Source: Spirochaetales bacterium (GTDB lineage Bacteria; Spirochaetota; Spirochaetia; Treponematales; Treponemataceae). From it: 64,000 nt of DNA. A program made the position numbers and the translations under genes. Under the pieces are notes generated by a model. It had not been told where the DNA came from and made no database searches. It saw only the letters and a program-made list of their open reading frames with translations. The stretch covers positions 604,024 through 668,023 of the forward strand of contig QKEL01000008.1 of assembly GCA_003252395.1 (NCBI GenBank), in the 5' to 3' direction. Position 1 is the stretch's first letter, and each line of letters opens with the position of its first letter. Shown here one piece after another: positions 7,151 to 14,992 of this stretch.

Positions 7151-10016
7151 CGATATCGTCCTCTTCCTGTTTTTCGCCTTTTTGGGCATCGATACGCTGA
7201 TTCTTTTCATGACGTGGATCGTCAAAACGGGGTCGCGACGCAACTGGCGCATTCGAGAGAGATACCTTAAGGCAGTCGAGGCGGTTTTGCGCGGCGAGGC
7301 GTACCCGGAAACCCGGCTGCCCCGGAACGAGCGGTTCCGGCTTATCGAGGCGTGGAACGCCCACGCGAAGTCCGTCGAGCCGGACGAACGCGCCCGGGAA
7401 TGGTTTTACGCGCAGACGGCGGAATGGGGCCTCCTGGCCCGGGCGGAGCGGCTATTGTGGTCGCCCCGGTTCAGCCAGCGGGCGGCGGGGATCAGGGTGC
7501 TCTCCTCATTGCCCCCGGAAGCCAGGGCCCAGGCGATTCGGCAAAGGCTTCCGCGGGAGCGGAACCCGCTGATCGCGCTCCGCCTCGTAGTGGCGGCCCT
7601 GGAAACCGATCCCGACCGTTCGATGGACCCGATCCTTGCCTGCTTTCGCCGTCAGGACGCGGGAACGAGGGAACGCATCCTGGCGGTTCTCGAATCGAAC
7701 CCCAACACCCCCGCCGCGTGGGCCGAGGGCGCGAGGGATACGACCGATTCCGACGCGAGGCTGATTCTTCTGGCGGCCGTCTCGGCCCGCCCCTTCCAAT
7801 GGACGCCCGAGCTCATCGCCCGCTGCCTGCGGGACCCGAACCCGGAAGTCTTCAGCCGGGCGACCGTTTTAGCCTACAGACTGAGCCCGGAGCTTATCGA
7901 CCTGGACGCCGCCATCCGCTCCGACGACGGGGAAACCGTCCGTATCGCGGTCAATCTCATGTTGCCCGCCGACATGGTACCTTCGCGCGAGAAGGCGCGC
8001 TCGCTTCTCGAGGACGAACGAACGAGGGACGCGGCCATAGACGCGCTGCGAAAACGGGTGCTCGGCCAGGGCCGATACCTGGACGTATTCCTCGAATGGC
8101 ACGCGACCGCCGAAAGCGAGGACGAGCGGACGGGCTGGGCCCAGGTGCTCGGCACGCGCGCGGAGTATTACCTGCATCGGCTTGAGGGCCGGTACGGGGA
8201 AAAGTCCGCCGCCCTGATCGCCGACATGATACGGTTGGGCTACACCGCGGACATTATCGCCTTCTTAAACGACAACCGAAACCCGGAACGGGAAGAAAAG
8301 CTTCGCGGCATACTCAGTCCGATCCTGGAAACGCGCGAGGCGTTTCGCGCCCAATGCGGGCGATTCCTGGAACCCGGCTTGCGGGCCCGGTGGGGAATAC
8401 CCGAACCGGAGCCCCCGAAACGGCTTGATCGGGTATTCGCCACCCTGCGCGAGCGGTTGGGGCTGACGGCCGTCATGCTCGTCACAGCGTTCGCCTTGCC
8501 CGCCAGCTATTTCCTCGCGATTCGAAAGATCGCCCCGTTTCTGCGGCCCGGGGAGATCGTTTCCGGCATTATCCTGCACGCGCAGAACGTCTTTCTGGTC
8601 TATACCGTCGCCATCAGCGCCCTGTACCTCGTCCTTATGGCGTTCTCACGCGCCGGGCTTATCCGCCAACGCCGGGAGTGGTCCTTGGCCGATCGGAAAT
8701 TCCTGCATACGGCGGGCATCCTGCCGCCCGTATCGATCGTGGTACCCGCCTACAACGAGGAAAAAACGATAACCGAAAGCGTCCATTCCCTGCTCGGACT
8801 GAATTACCCCGATTTCGAGGTAATCGTGGTGAACGACGGCTCTTCCGACGATACCTTCGAAACCGCGCTGAAGAATTTCGAGATGAAGCGGATTGACGGG
8901 TCCGCCCGGCTCCCCATCGATACGGCCCCCGTAATCGGGGTGTACCGCAGCGCCACCGAGCCGAACCTGTACCTGATCGATAAACTGAACGGCGGCAAGG
9001 CCGATTCCCTGAACGCGGGAATCGGCTTGGCGAGGAACCCCTACGTGTGCACCATAGACGCGGACAGCCTGCTGGAACCCGAAACCTTGCTTCGCATGCT
9101 GTTCCGAACCATCGTGACCAAGCGGGAAATCGTGGCCTGCGGCGGGAACGTGATTCCCGTCAACGGCTGCGAAACCCAAAAGGGAACGCTGGTCGGCATC
9201 CACTTTCCCCGAAACAAATACGCCCGCTACCAGACAATCGAATACCTCCGTTCCTTCATTGCGGGACGGGTCGGCTGGGTACGGATGAACAGCCTCATCA
9301 TTATATCGGGGGCCCTCGGGGTCTTTTCCCGAAAGAGGCTCCTGGAGGTGGGAGGCTACCTGACCGGCCGAACTCCCCTGGGCCGCGACACCGTCGGGGA
9401 GGATTTCGAGATCGTGATACGGCTGAGCCGGCATATGAGGGAGCGGGGACGCGGCTTCCTGGTGGACTACGCGCACAACGCCAACTGCTGGACTGAAGTG
9501 CCGGATAACCAGGACGACCTGATCGCGCAACGGGACCGATGGCACCGAGGACTTATCGAAAACATGGTCTTTCACCGAAAACTGCTGTTTAACCCGAAAT
9601 ACGGCCAAACGGGATTATTGGCGATTCCCTACTACTTCATATTCGAGCTGATCGGGCCGTTCCTCGAGGCGATTGGCTATATAACGATGTTCGCCGCCTT
9701 TTTCTTCGGCCTTCTGCCCCCTTCGGCGGTGGTTTTGCTCTTTTCGGTAATCGTCCTTCTGGGCTTGATGGTTTCCACCGCGGCGCTGCTTTTGTCCGAG
9801 GGAGGGGTCGTGTACTTCCAGGGCCGGGAATTCCGGTCCATCGTCGCGTACTGCCTCCTGGAAAACCTGGGATACCGGCAGTTCATGGGCCTTTTGAGAA
9901 GCTTCAGCTACGTGGGATTCCTGCTCGGAAGGCAGGGGTGGCGAAAATTCGCGCGTAAGGGGTTCGCCCCCCGCGGCAGTCTCGTCGGCCCGACCGGGAA
10001 GGGGGCGCGCCCATGA
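7137..10016 (+). CDS. Membrane GT2 glycosyltransferase with HEAT-like region
   Basis: About 959 residues. I place the start at TTG 7137 because GGGAGG lies at 7125-7130, 6 nt before it; the upstream ATG at 7101 has no such site and would overlap the previous gene by 50 bp rather than 14. One N-terminal membrane helix is followed by ~400 residues of helical repeats of HEAT type and two further membrane helices. A family 2 glycosyltransferase follows: SIVVPAYNEEKTI, VVNDGSSDDT, DADSLLEPE, VGEDFEIVIRL and QRDRW. The protein ends with several C-terminal membrane segments. The layout matches processive synthases (cellulose/poly-GlcNAc type) that make and export a polysaccharide. The polymer is unknown. 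Confidence 0.8.
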   Translation: MRNVNDIVLFLFFAFLGIDTLILFMTWIVKTGSRRNWRIRERYLKAVEAVLRGEAYPETRLPRNERFRLIEAWNAHAKSVEPDERAREWFYAQTAEWGLLARAERLLWSPRFSQRAAGIRVLSSLPPEARAQAIRQRLPRERNPLIALRLVVAALETDPDRSMDPILACFRRQDAGTRERILAVLESNPNTPAAWAEGARDTTDSDARLILLAAVSARPFQWTPELIARCLRDPNPEVFSRATVLAYRLSPELIDLDAAIRSDDGETVRIAVNLMLPADMVPSREKARSLLEDERTRDAAIDALRKRVLGQGRYLDVFLEWHATAESEDERTGWAQVLGTRAEYYLHRLEGRYGEKSAALIADMIRLGYTADIIAFLNDNRNPEREEKLRGILSPILETREAFRAQCGRFLEPGLRARWGIPEPEPPKRLDRVFATLRERLGLTAVMLVTAFALPASYFLAIRKIAPFLRPGEIVSGIILHAQNVFLVYTVAISALYLVLMAFSRAGLIRQRREWSLADRKFLHTAGILPPVSIVVPAYNEEKTITESVHSLLGLNYPDFEVIVVNDGSSDDTFETALKNFEMKRIDGSARLPIDTAPVIGVYRSATEPNLYLIDKLNGGKADSLNAGIGLARNPYVCTIDADSLLEPETLLRMLFRTIVTKREIVACGGNVIPVNGCETQKGTLVGIHFPRNKYARYQTIEYLRSFIAGRVGWVRMNSLIIISGALGVFSRKRLLEVGGYLTGRTPLGRDTVGEDFEIVIRLSRHMRERGRGFLVDYAHNANCWTEVPDNQDDLIAQRDRWHRGLIENMVFHRKLLFNPKYGQTGLLAIPYYFIFELIGPFLEAIGYITMFAAFFFGLLPPSAVVLLFSVIVLLGLMVSTAALLLSEGGVVYFQGREFRSIVAYCLLENLGYRQFMGLLRSFSYVGFLLGRQGWRKFARKGFAPRGSLVGPTGKGARP

Positions 10017-12991
10017 AATTCCGGGAACGGCTGCAGTATTTTCTCGGGTTAATCCCCCTGGTTATGATTGCCTCCCTCCTTCTGACCTACGCGCTTTCCG
10101 GCCTCGCTCCCTCCCCGCTAACCGGAGAGAATGGCTTTCCCGACCCCTTCGTCCTCTCCGGCGTAATGCCTTCTTCAGAAACAGTCTTGCGGATAGCGGG
10201 TTCGGGCTCGAGAATCATCGCCACGGGCGCAAGCATAGGAGCCGACGGGGACCGACAACCGCTTCCGGAAATCGCGGCCCTTTTCGGCATAACGGCTTCG
10301 CCCTGGAGCGCCCGCTACCTCAGGGCTGAAGAGACGGAAACGGATGGGGAGGCGGCGAGTCAGGGTTTTGCCGGGGCAAGGCCGGGCCTTGCCGAGGCGC
10401 TCTCGCGGCGACCCGAGGGCGCCGCGGGCCTTCCTTGCCTGGTTTTCCTGAACAACGACGGCGCCGCGGTAACATTGGAACCGGTTCGCGATTTCGACGG
10501 GAAAACCCCGCTCGTGAGCTTGTACGGGACCACGGCCAGCCTGTACGGGCCCTTTGCCCTCAATACGCCCGCGCCGGACCGGGGAACCGGGGATACTGCC
10601 CGGGGAATCGGGCGAATAGAGCTCAATCTGACGGACGAGGGCCGCGACCGGCTGGCCGCCGCGGGGATACCCACGACGGTCTATGCCGCTATCGAACGGG
10701 TAACGCCCAGAACCAGCACCCTGCTTTTGAATGCCGATCTCGCCGAGGCGGCGCGCTTCCAAAACGTCGCCTTAGACCCGGTAAACGAGTGGTATCGCTC
10801 CAAATTCGCCCTGTACTTCCCCGGTTCGCGGGAAGAGGCGTACTGGAGGGTATATGCGCCCCTGTTCCGCGCCGAAACGGCGGCGGCGAAAGAGAAAATG
10901 GGGGTGCGGGCCCAATCAGCCCAGAACGAGGCCACGGCCCCCGCAGTCGCGTACCGTTTCAAGGTCGACTCCGTTCGCATGTGGAGGCAAACGGGCGACG
11001 GCCCCTGGGAACCCTTTACGATTAAGGGAGTCAATCTGGGAAGCGCCCTGCCCGGCAAGGCCTTTACGGAATTCTCGCGGGACGAAGCCCTGTACTGGCA
11101 TTGGTTTTCGCTTATGCGGGACATGCGCCTGAACGCCATACGCATATATACCCTCTTTCCCCCGGAATTTTATCGCAGCTTGGCTGCGTTCAACCGGTCG
11201 AACCCGGGCAGGGAACTTTTCCTCCTCCAGGAAATTTGGCCGGACGAGGCGGCTCCGGGCCGAAACCTCCTGGACACGGCCTATTCCGAAGCCTTCTACC
11301 GCGAAATCGAATACGCCGTTTCCGCCGTTCACGGCGCGGCGACCGTACCGGAACGCCCGGGCCGGGCCTTCGGGGTATACGATGCGGACGCGTCGCCCTG
11401 GACGGCCGCCTTCCTGGTGGGGAGGGAAATAGAAAGCGATGAGGTACTCGATACCGACGCGCTCAATACGGGCCACGTTTATTCCGGCCGCTGGTTTTCC
11501 CTGCCGAAGGGGAGCCCGACGGAAGCCTGGCTCGCCGAGGCCTGCGACCGCGTGGCGTCGCTCGAAGCGGACCGATGGGGCCAAGCCCGTCCCATTTCGG
11601 TAGTGAGCTGGCCCCCCCTGGATCCCCTTCCCCATTGGGTCGAATGGCGCGATCCCCTGCTCGACGGACGGGCCCCGGCGAACGACAAGACGGAGGTGGT
11701 GATCGACCATATAGAGGTGAGCCCCGATTTCGCCGGGGGCTTCTTCAGTTCCTGGCATATCTATCCCAACTATCCCGACTTTATGATAGCAACCCCCTGG
11801 TATTCGAAATACCGCGACGAGGAAGGCGAATTCCGTTACGGCGGATACCTTAAGGAACTTCGCGCGTTCTCGCCCCGCTACCCCCTCCTCCTCGCGGAAT
11901 TCGGGCTTTCGACAAGCTGGGGAACCGCGCATATCGCCCCGGATGGGCTCGACCATGGGGGCATTCCCGAGGAAACGCAGGGACCCGCGCTCGTGCGCAT
12001 GGCGAAAGCGGCCCTCCGGGAAGGGTATATGGGCGCCGTTATCTTTGAGTGGGCCGACGAATGGGCCAAGCAAACCTGGACCACCGCGCCGCTCATGATA
12101 CCCTTTAGCGGGCATCAGGCATGGCACAACGCCCTCGACCCGGAACAGTATTACGGCATTATCGCCATGGACGCGGGCCCGCCGTGGCCAACGCCCGAAG
12201 GAGAGACCGTCGAAACGGAGGGGACCTTCGCGTCGCGCCTGGGAACCGCGGGAAACGAGGAATTCCTAACAGTAACCCTTACGCGGGAGGGCGGCTGGCA
12301 AAGCGCGCGGGGAACACTCACGATCGGGTTTGACGTACGCGATCCCGAATCGGGCATACCGGCCTTGAGCCGCGTCGCCGCCGAGTCCGGGCAAATCGGG
12401 GGGGAAATACGCAGGGGCTTCGAGTTCCTCCTGGAAATACCCCTCCCCCTCGACGCTTCGCGCGAAACCGCCGGAACGCTCCTCGCCGCGGACACCTGCA
12501 ACGTCGGCAAGAACCGTTTCGCCATGACGGGGGCCAAGGCCTCCGCCTACGGGGAAGTCAGGATCACGGTAAACCGGGAAACGGTAGACAGCCTTGGCAG
12601 AAGGAGCGGCGCCAAGGAGACGGACCGGTCAAGGATAGCGGCGGGAAACCGGGGCATTTCCGTCGAGGGAGATACGCTGACCGCGCGCGTTCCCTGGACG
12701 ATGCTGAACGTCGCGGATCCCTCCCGGGCGCTGGTAATAGACGATCCGCGCCTCTTTGGCGGTTGGCCGGCCCCCGACACCCTCCAGACGGCCGAAATCG
12801 AGGCCATAACCCTGCAAGGCATGTTTATCGGCTCGGTGGGGAACGATGAGATACGGGAACTGTTCCCCCGGAAAGGCGGAAGCCTCGCTGAAACGTGGCG
12901 CTACGCGTTTCGGAAATGGACGGAACCGCGCTGGCGGGCACGGAAAAAGCCGGCGGTCGAATCGCTTACGGCCTTCTTTGAAAAACCGTAA
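10013..12991 (+). CDS. Membrane-anchored glycosidase-like protein
   Basis: 992 residues with one N-terminal membrane helix (~13-33) and a large extracytoplasmic part. From ~residue 325 the sequence resembles a (beta/alpha)8 glycoside hydrolase: KGVNLGSALPGK, MRDMRLNAIRIYTLFPPEF, VGREIESDEVL, LLLAEFGLSTSWG and VIFEWADEW. The Glu residues in GREIE and LAEFG are candidates for acid/base and nucleophile by analogy with clan A enzymes. A beta-rich C-terminal part follows. ATGA overlap with the glycosyltransferase implies coupled synthesis, so a role in trimming, cross-linking or releasing the polymer is plausible. Exact family and substrate are not recognised. Confidence 0.65.
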   Translation: MKFRERLQYFLGLIPLVMIASLLLTYALSGLAPSPLTGENGFPDPFVLSGVMPSSETVLRIAGSGSRIIATGASIGADGDRQPLPEIAALFGITASPWSARYLRAEETETDGEAASQGFAGARPGLAEALSRRPEGAAGLPCLVFLNNDGAAVTLEPVRDFDGKTPLVSLYGTTASLYGPFALNTPAPDRGTGDTARGIGRIELNLTDEGRDRLAAAGIPTTVYAAIERVTPRTSTLLLNADLAEAARFQNVALDPVNEWYRSKFALYFPGSREEAYWRVYAPLFRAETAAAKEKMGVRAQSAQNEATAPAVAYRFKVDSVRMWRQTGDGPWEPFTIKGVNLGSALPGKAFTEFSRDEALYWHWFSLMRDMRLNAIRIYTLFPPEFYRSLAAFNRSNPGRELFLLQEIWPDEAAPGRNLLDTAYSEAFYREIEYAVSAVHGAATVPERPGRAFGVYDADASPWTAAFLVGREIESDEVLDTDALNTGHVYSGRWFSLPKGSPTEAWLAEACDRVASLEADRWGQARPISVVSWPPLDPLPHWVEWRDPLLDGRAPANDKTEVVIDHIEVSPDFAGGFFSSWHIYPNYPDFMIATPWYSKYRDEEGEFRYGGYLKELRAFSPRYPLLLAEFGLSTSWGTAHIAPDGLDHGGIPEETQGPALVRMAKAALREGYMGAVIFEWADEWAKQTWTTAPLMIPFSGHQAWHNALDPEQYYGIIAMDAGPPWPTPEGETVETEGTFASRLGTAGNEEFLTVTLTREGGWQSARGTLTIGFDVRDPESGIPALSRVAAESGQIGGEIRRGFEFLLEIPLPLDASRETAGTLLAADTCNVGKNRFAMTGAKASAYGEVRITVNRETVDSLGRRSGAKETDRSRIAAGNRGISVEGDTLTARVPWTMLNVADPSRALVIDDPRLFGGWPAPDTLQTAEIEAITLQGMFIGSVGNDEIRELFPRKGGSLAETWRYAFRKWTEPRWRARKKPAVESLTAFFEKP

Positions 12992-13006
12992 ACCTAGCGG
13001 GCCTTT

Positions 13007-13831
13007 CTAGCGGTTCCCCACGTATTTTTCCAGGACGATCTCGAGTCCGGGATAATCGAGACGCTCCATATCGCGGATGAGCTCGGAAAGGTCGAACTGC
13101 ACCTCACGGCTTTCGTACGACGCGAGGCCGTCGGGGCCCACTTCCATAAAGCCGTACTGGGCGACGGCGCGGGAGCCGTCATGTATGTCCGCCCTGGTTG
13201 GATAGAGGATGGGCGAGTTGAAGGGCATGCTTACGGAGCCGAAATTAAACACCGCCATGCCGTTATGGCTAAAGCATACCCGGTAATGGGTATGCCCGCA
13301 GACCACGAGCCGGCCGCGTGCGCCGCGAATGGCCGCGTGCAACACGTTGGCGGAAATGCCGGGATGGATGGATTGGGTATAGGAACCCGGGGAGGCGTGA
13401 CAGCAGGTCATGCCCGAATCGGCGAGCAGGGCCGAGCGGTCGTATTCAAAGGTCGTATCCGCGGCCTCGATGGCGGGGAAGGAAAGAAACCGGGAAATGG
13501 GCCGGCTCAACAGAAAGGCCTGATCCGTCTCGTCCAATCGGGCGCGGGCATAATCGGCCAGGGAAAGGAGAAGCTTTTCATGGCTCGTGGGGGGCAACAC
13601 GTCCGTATTGTCCACGGTATCCTCGGCAAGCCAGTCGTCGGTATTGCCCAATAGCCACACTTGGGGATGCAGGGATTTTAAAAGCTCGAAGCATTCCTTG
13701 GGGCGCGGACCGGTAACCACCAGATCGCCGAGGAAAACGATATAATCGGGAGGGGTCCGTTTGAGGTCCTTAACGACGGCTTCAAAGGCGAGTATATTGG
13801 CGTGAATATCGGAAAGTACCGCGATTCTCAT
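13007..13831 (-). CDS. Calcineurin-like metallophosphoesterase
   Basis: 274 residues from ATG 13831, where MRIAVLSDIHANILAFEAV gives the family's first metal-binding motif. FLGDLVVTGP, LGNTDD, CCHASPG and VCGHTHYR supply the other metal ligands. The frame is open further upstream, but that segment overlaps a terminator-like hairpin and carries no family similarity. Related proteins (YfcE/MPP-type) hydrolyse phosphodiesters; the substrate here is not predictable. GGA lies ~6 nt before the ATG. It converges with the glycosidase-like gene, 15 bp away. A promoter plus an intrinsic terminator stand upstream (13888-14010), so expression may depend on read-through. Confidence 0.85.
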   Translation of the reverse strand: MRIAVLSDIHANILAFEAVVKDLKRTPPDYIVFLGDLVVTGPRPKECFELLKSLHPQVWLLGNTDDWLAEDTVDNTDVLPPTSHEKLLLSLADYARARLDETDQAFLLSRPISRFLSFPAIEAADTTFEYDRSALLADSGMTCCHASPGSYTQSIHPGISANVLHAAIRGARGRLVVCGHTHYRVCFSHNGMAVFNFGSVSMPFNSPILYPTRADIHDGSRAVAQYGFMEVGPDGLASYESREVQFDLSELIRDMERLDYPGLEIVLEKYVGNR

Positions 13832-13887
13832 TATATTCCATTGTAGGGTATGGGCTTGGATAGATTCCAGCGATCGGGCCAAAAGGT

Positions 13888-13976
13888 CAAAAAAAAGAAA
13901 AACCGTGCGGCTTTCTCCCGAAACCGCACGGTCATTCCGTTTCTCACTTCTCACACCAGTCCGGAAATGACTGATA
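13888..13976 (-). ncRNA. Short terminated transcript: sRNA or attenuating leader
   Basis: Minus strand. Starting ~7 nt after the -10 at 13982-13987, a transcript would run ~88 nt and end in a hairpin with 9-bp arms, ACCGTGCGG (13902-13910) and CCGCACGGT (13924-13932), with extra TTTC/GAAA pairing inside. The hairpin is followed by a T-rich tail (13888-13901). The next gene in this direction is the phosphoesterase, 57 bp further. Either this is a free small RNA or the leader is an attenuator. No known RNA family is recognised. Confidence 0.5.
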
Positions 13977-13981
13977 AACCT

Positions 13982-14010
13982 ATACTATCGCTGTTAACCG
14001 GATGCGTCAA
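13982..14010 (-). promoter_or_regulatory. Sigma-70 promoter upstream of short transcript/phosphoesterase
   Basis: Minus strand TTGACG (14005-14010), 17-bp spacer, TAGTAT (13982-13987). AT-rich sequence follows upstream (14011-14060). Confidence 0.6.
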
Positions 14011-14084
14011 GTAAATTCGCGAGATTTTATGTATTTTTATTCACTAATTATGTATAAATATCTATTATTTCCGCTGCGCCGGAA

Positions 14085-14615
14085 TCAATCCTCCAATGAT
14101 ATCCGCCACCACTCCCATTCCGCCACGGGAGCCGCTCCCAGCGTCCGATAAAACGATTTTGCCGACTCGTTCCAGGACAATACCGACCAGTCTACCCGAA
14201 AACAATCGGTTGCGCGGGCGTGTTCGGCGACCCAGGAAAGCAGGGCGCGCCCGCAGCCCTTCCCCCGAAATTCGGGTCGAACGAAGAGGTCTTCAAGGTA
14301 GAGGCCCCGCTTCCCCCGAAAGGTGGAAAAATTATGATACCACAGGGCAAAGCCGGCGACCCGGTGCGGCGCGTCGGGAGAATCTGCGGCCGGCCCATGG
14401 GGTAGCTCGACTATGGCCGCCCCGAGAAGACGCTCGGAGAATAGCTCGCGGGACAAGGACGCCGGCGTGCACAGAAACCGGTCCAACAGGTCCTCATACG
14501 CCGCCAAGTCGCGGATAAGGGAATACAAAAGCGGTACGTCCGCCTCTACGGCGAGGCGCACGCGGGGCTTTTGCCTACGATCGCTCCCCGAATCAGCGGA
14601 AGAATGGGCGGTCAT
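14085..14615 (-). CDS. GNAT acetyltransferase, diamine acetyltransferase-like
   Basis: 176 residues from ATG 14615, whose A-T-G-A overlaps the stop of the upstream Nif11-like gene; the longer open frame begins inside that gene and is rejected. The acetyl-CoA site is LFVRPEFRGKGCGRALL (motif A, R/Q-x-x-G-x-G/A). LYLEDLFV and the C-terminal WNESAKSFYRTLGA are typical of spermidine/diamine N-acetyltransferases and ElaA-like proteins. The product is cytoplasmic with no extra domains. Translational coupling to a Nif11-domain protein and co-direction with nifA are unusual. GNAT maturases acting on Nif11-type peptides are known in lipopeptide RiPP pathways, but this enzyme looks like an ordinary small-amine acetyltransferase, so the link is unproven. 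Confidence 0.8.
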   Translation of the reverse strand: MTAHSSADSGSDRRQKPRVRLAVEADVPLLYSLIRDLAAYEDLLDRFLCTPASLSRELFSERLLGAAIVELPHGPAADSPDAPHRVAGFALWYHNFSTFRGKRGLYLEDLFVRPEFRGKGCGRALLSWVAEHARATDCFRVDWSVLSWNESAKSFYRTLGAAPVAEWEWWRISLED

Positions 14616-14992
14616 GCCTCGGTACCCGGACGCGCCGCGGCCCGTGAGCCCACCGCCCCGGCCCCGCCCGAGGAACAACTCCCCGCCGAAGCGCAGGAGG
14701 CGCACAGGAGCAGATCGCATGGGTCGGCGGAAAGATCCGAAGAATCGCCGCCGCCGGAAAGAAACTCATACCATTGTTTCAATTCCTCGACAAAGGCCGC
14801 TTCGCCCTCGTCCCGGGCCTGCAGCTTCATGCGCCGCGCGGCGTCTTCCAGCTCGTGCCGGTTGAACGAATAGCCGGATTCCCGCACCCAGGCAAGAAAC
14901 CCCTCGGGACCGTCGGTCTGGTACGCCGCGGCGCGAAAGCCCTCGTCGCCGGCGCACCGCTCCATAAACGCCGCAGCCTCATTCTGTGCCAT
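14612..14992 (-). CDS. Nif11-domain protein with cysteine-rich tail
   Basis: 126 residues. The first ~55 residues (MAQNEAAAFMERC, then FLAWVRESGYSFNRHELEDA) fit the Nif11 domain, a short helical module found near nif genes in diazotrophs and used as leader of some RiPP precursors. A Gly run (FLSGGG, residues 77-82) is followed by a low-complexity tail with Cys92, Cys97, Cys100 and Cys106. A GG-type cleavage site and Cys-rich core would be typical of a Nif11 RiPP precursor; a metal-binding regulatory role is the alternative. Its start lies 14 bp inside the end of nifA, with GGGGG ~6 nt upstream, and its stop overlaps the GNAT start. Confidence 0.7.
   Translation of the reverse strand: MAQNEAAAFMERCAGDEGFRAAAYQTDGPEGFLAWVRESGYSFNRHELEDAARRMKLQARDEGEAAFVEELKQWYEFLSGGGDSSDLSADPCDLLLCASCASAGSCSSGGAGAVGSRAAARPGTEA

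Noticed and set aside
14085..14992. Selidamide-type lipopeptide cluster
   Set aside because: Nif11 plus GNAT fits the type, but the predicted core lacks Lys and no transporter/protease or other maturase is present, so I report it only as an unexplained pair.
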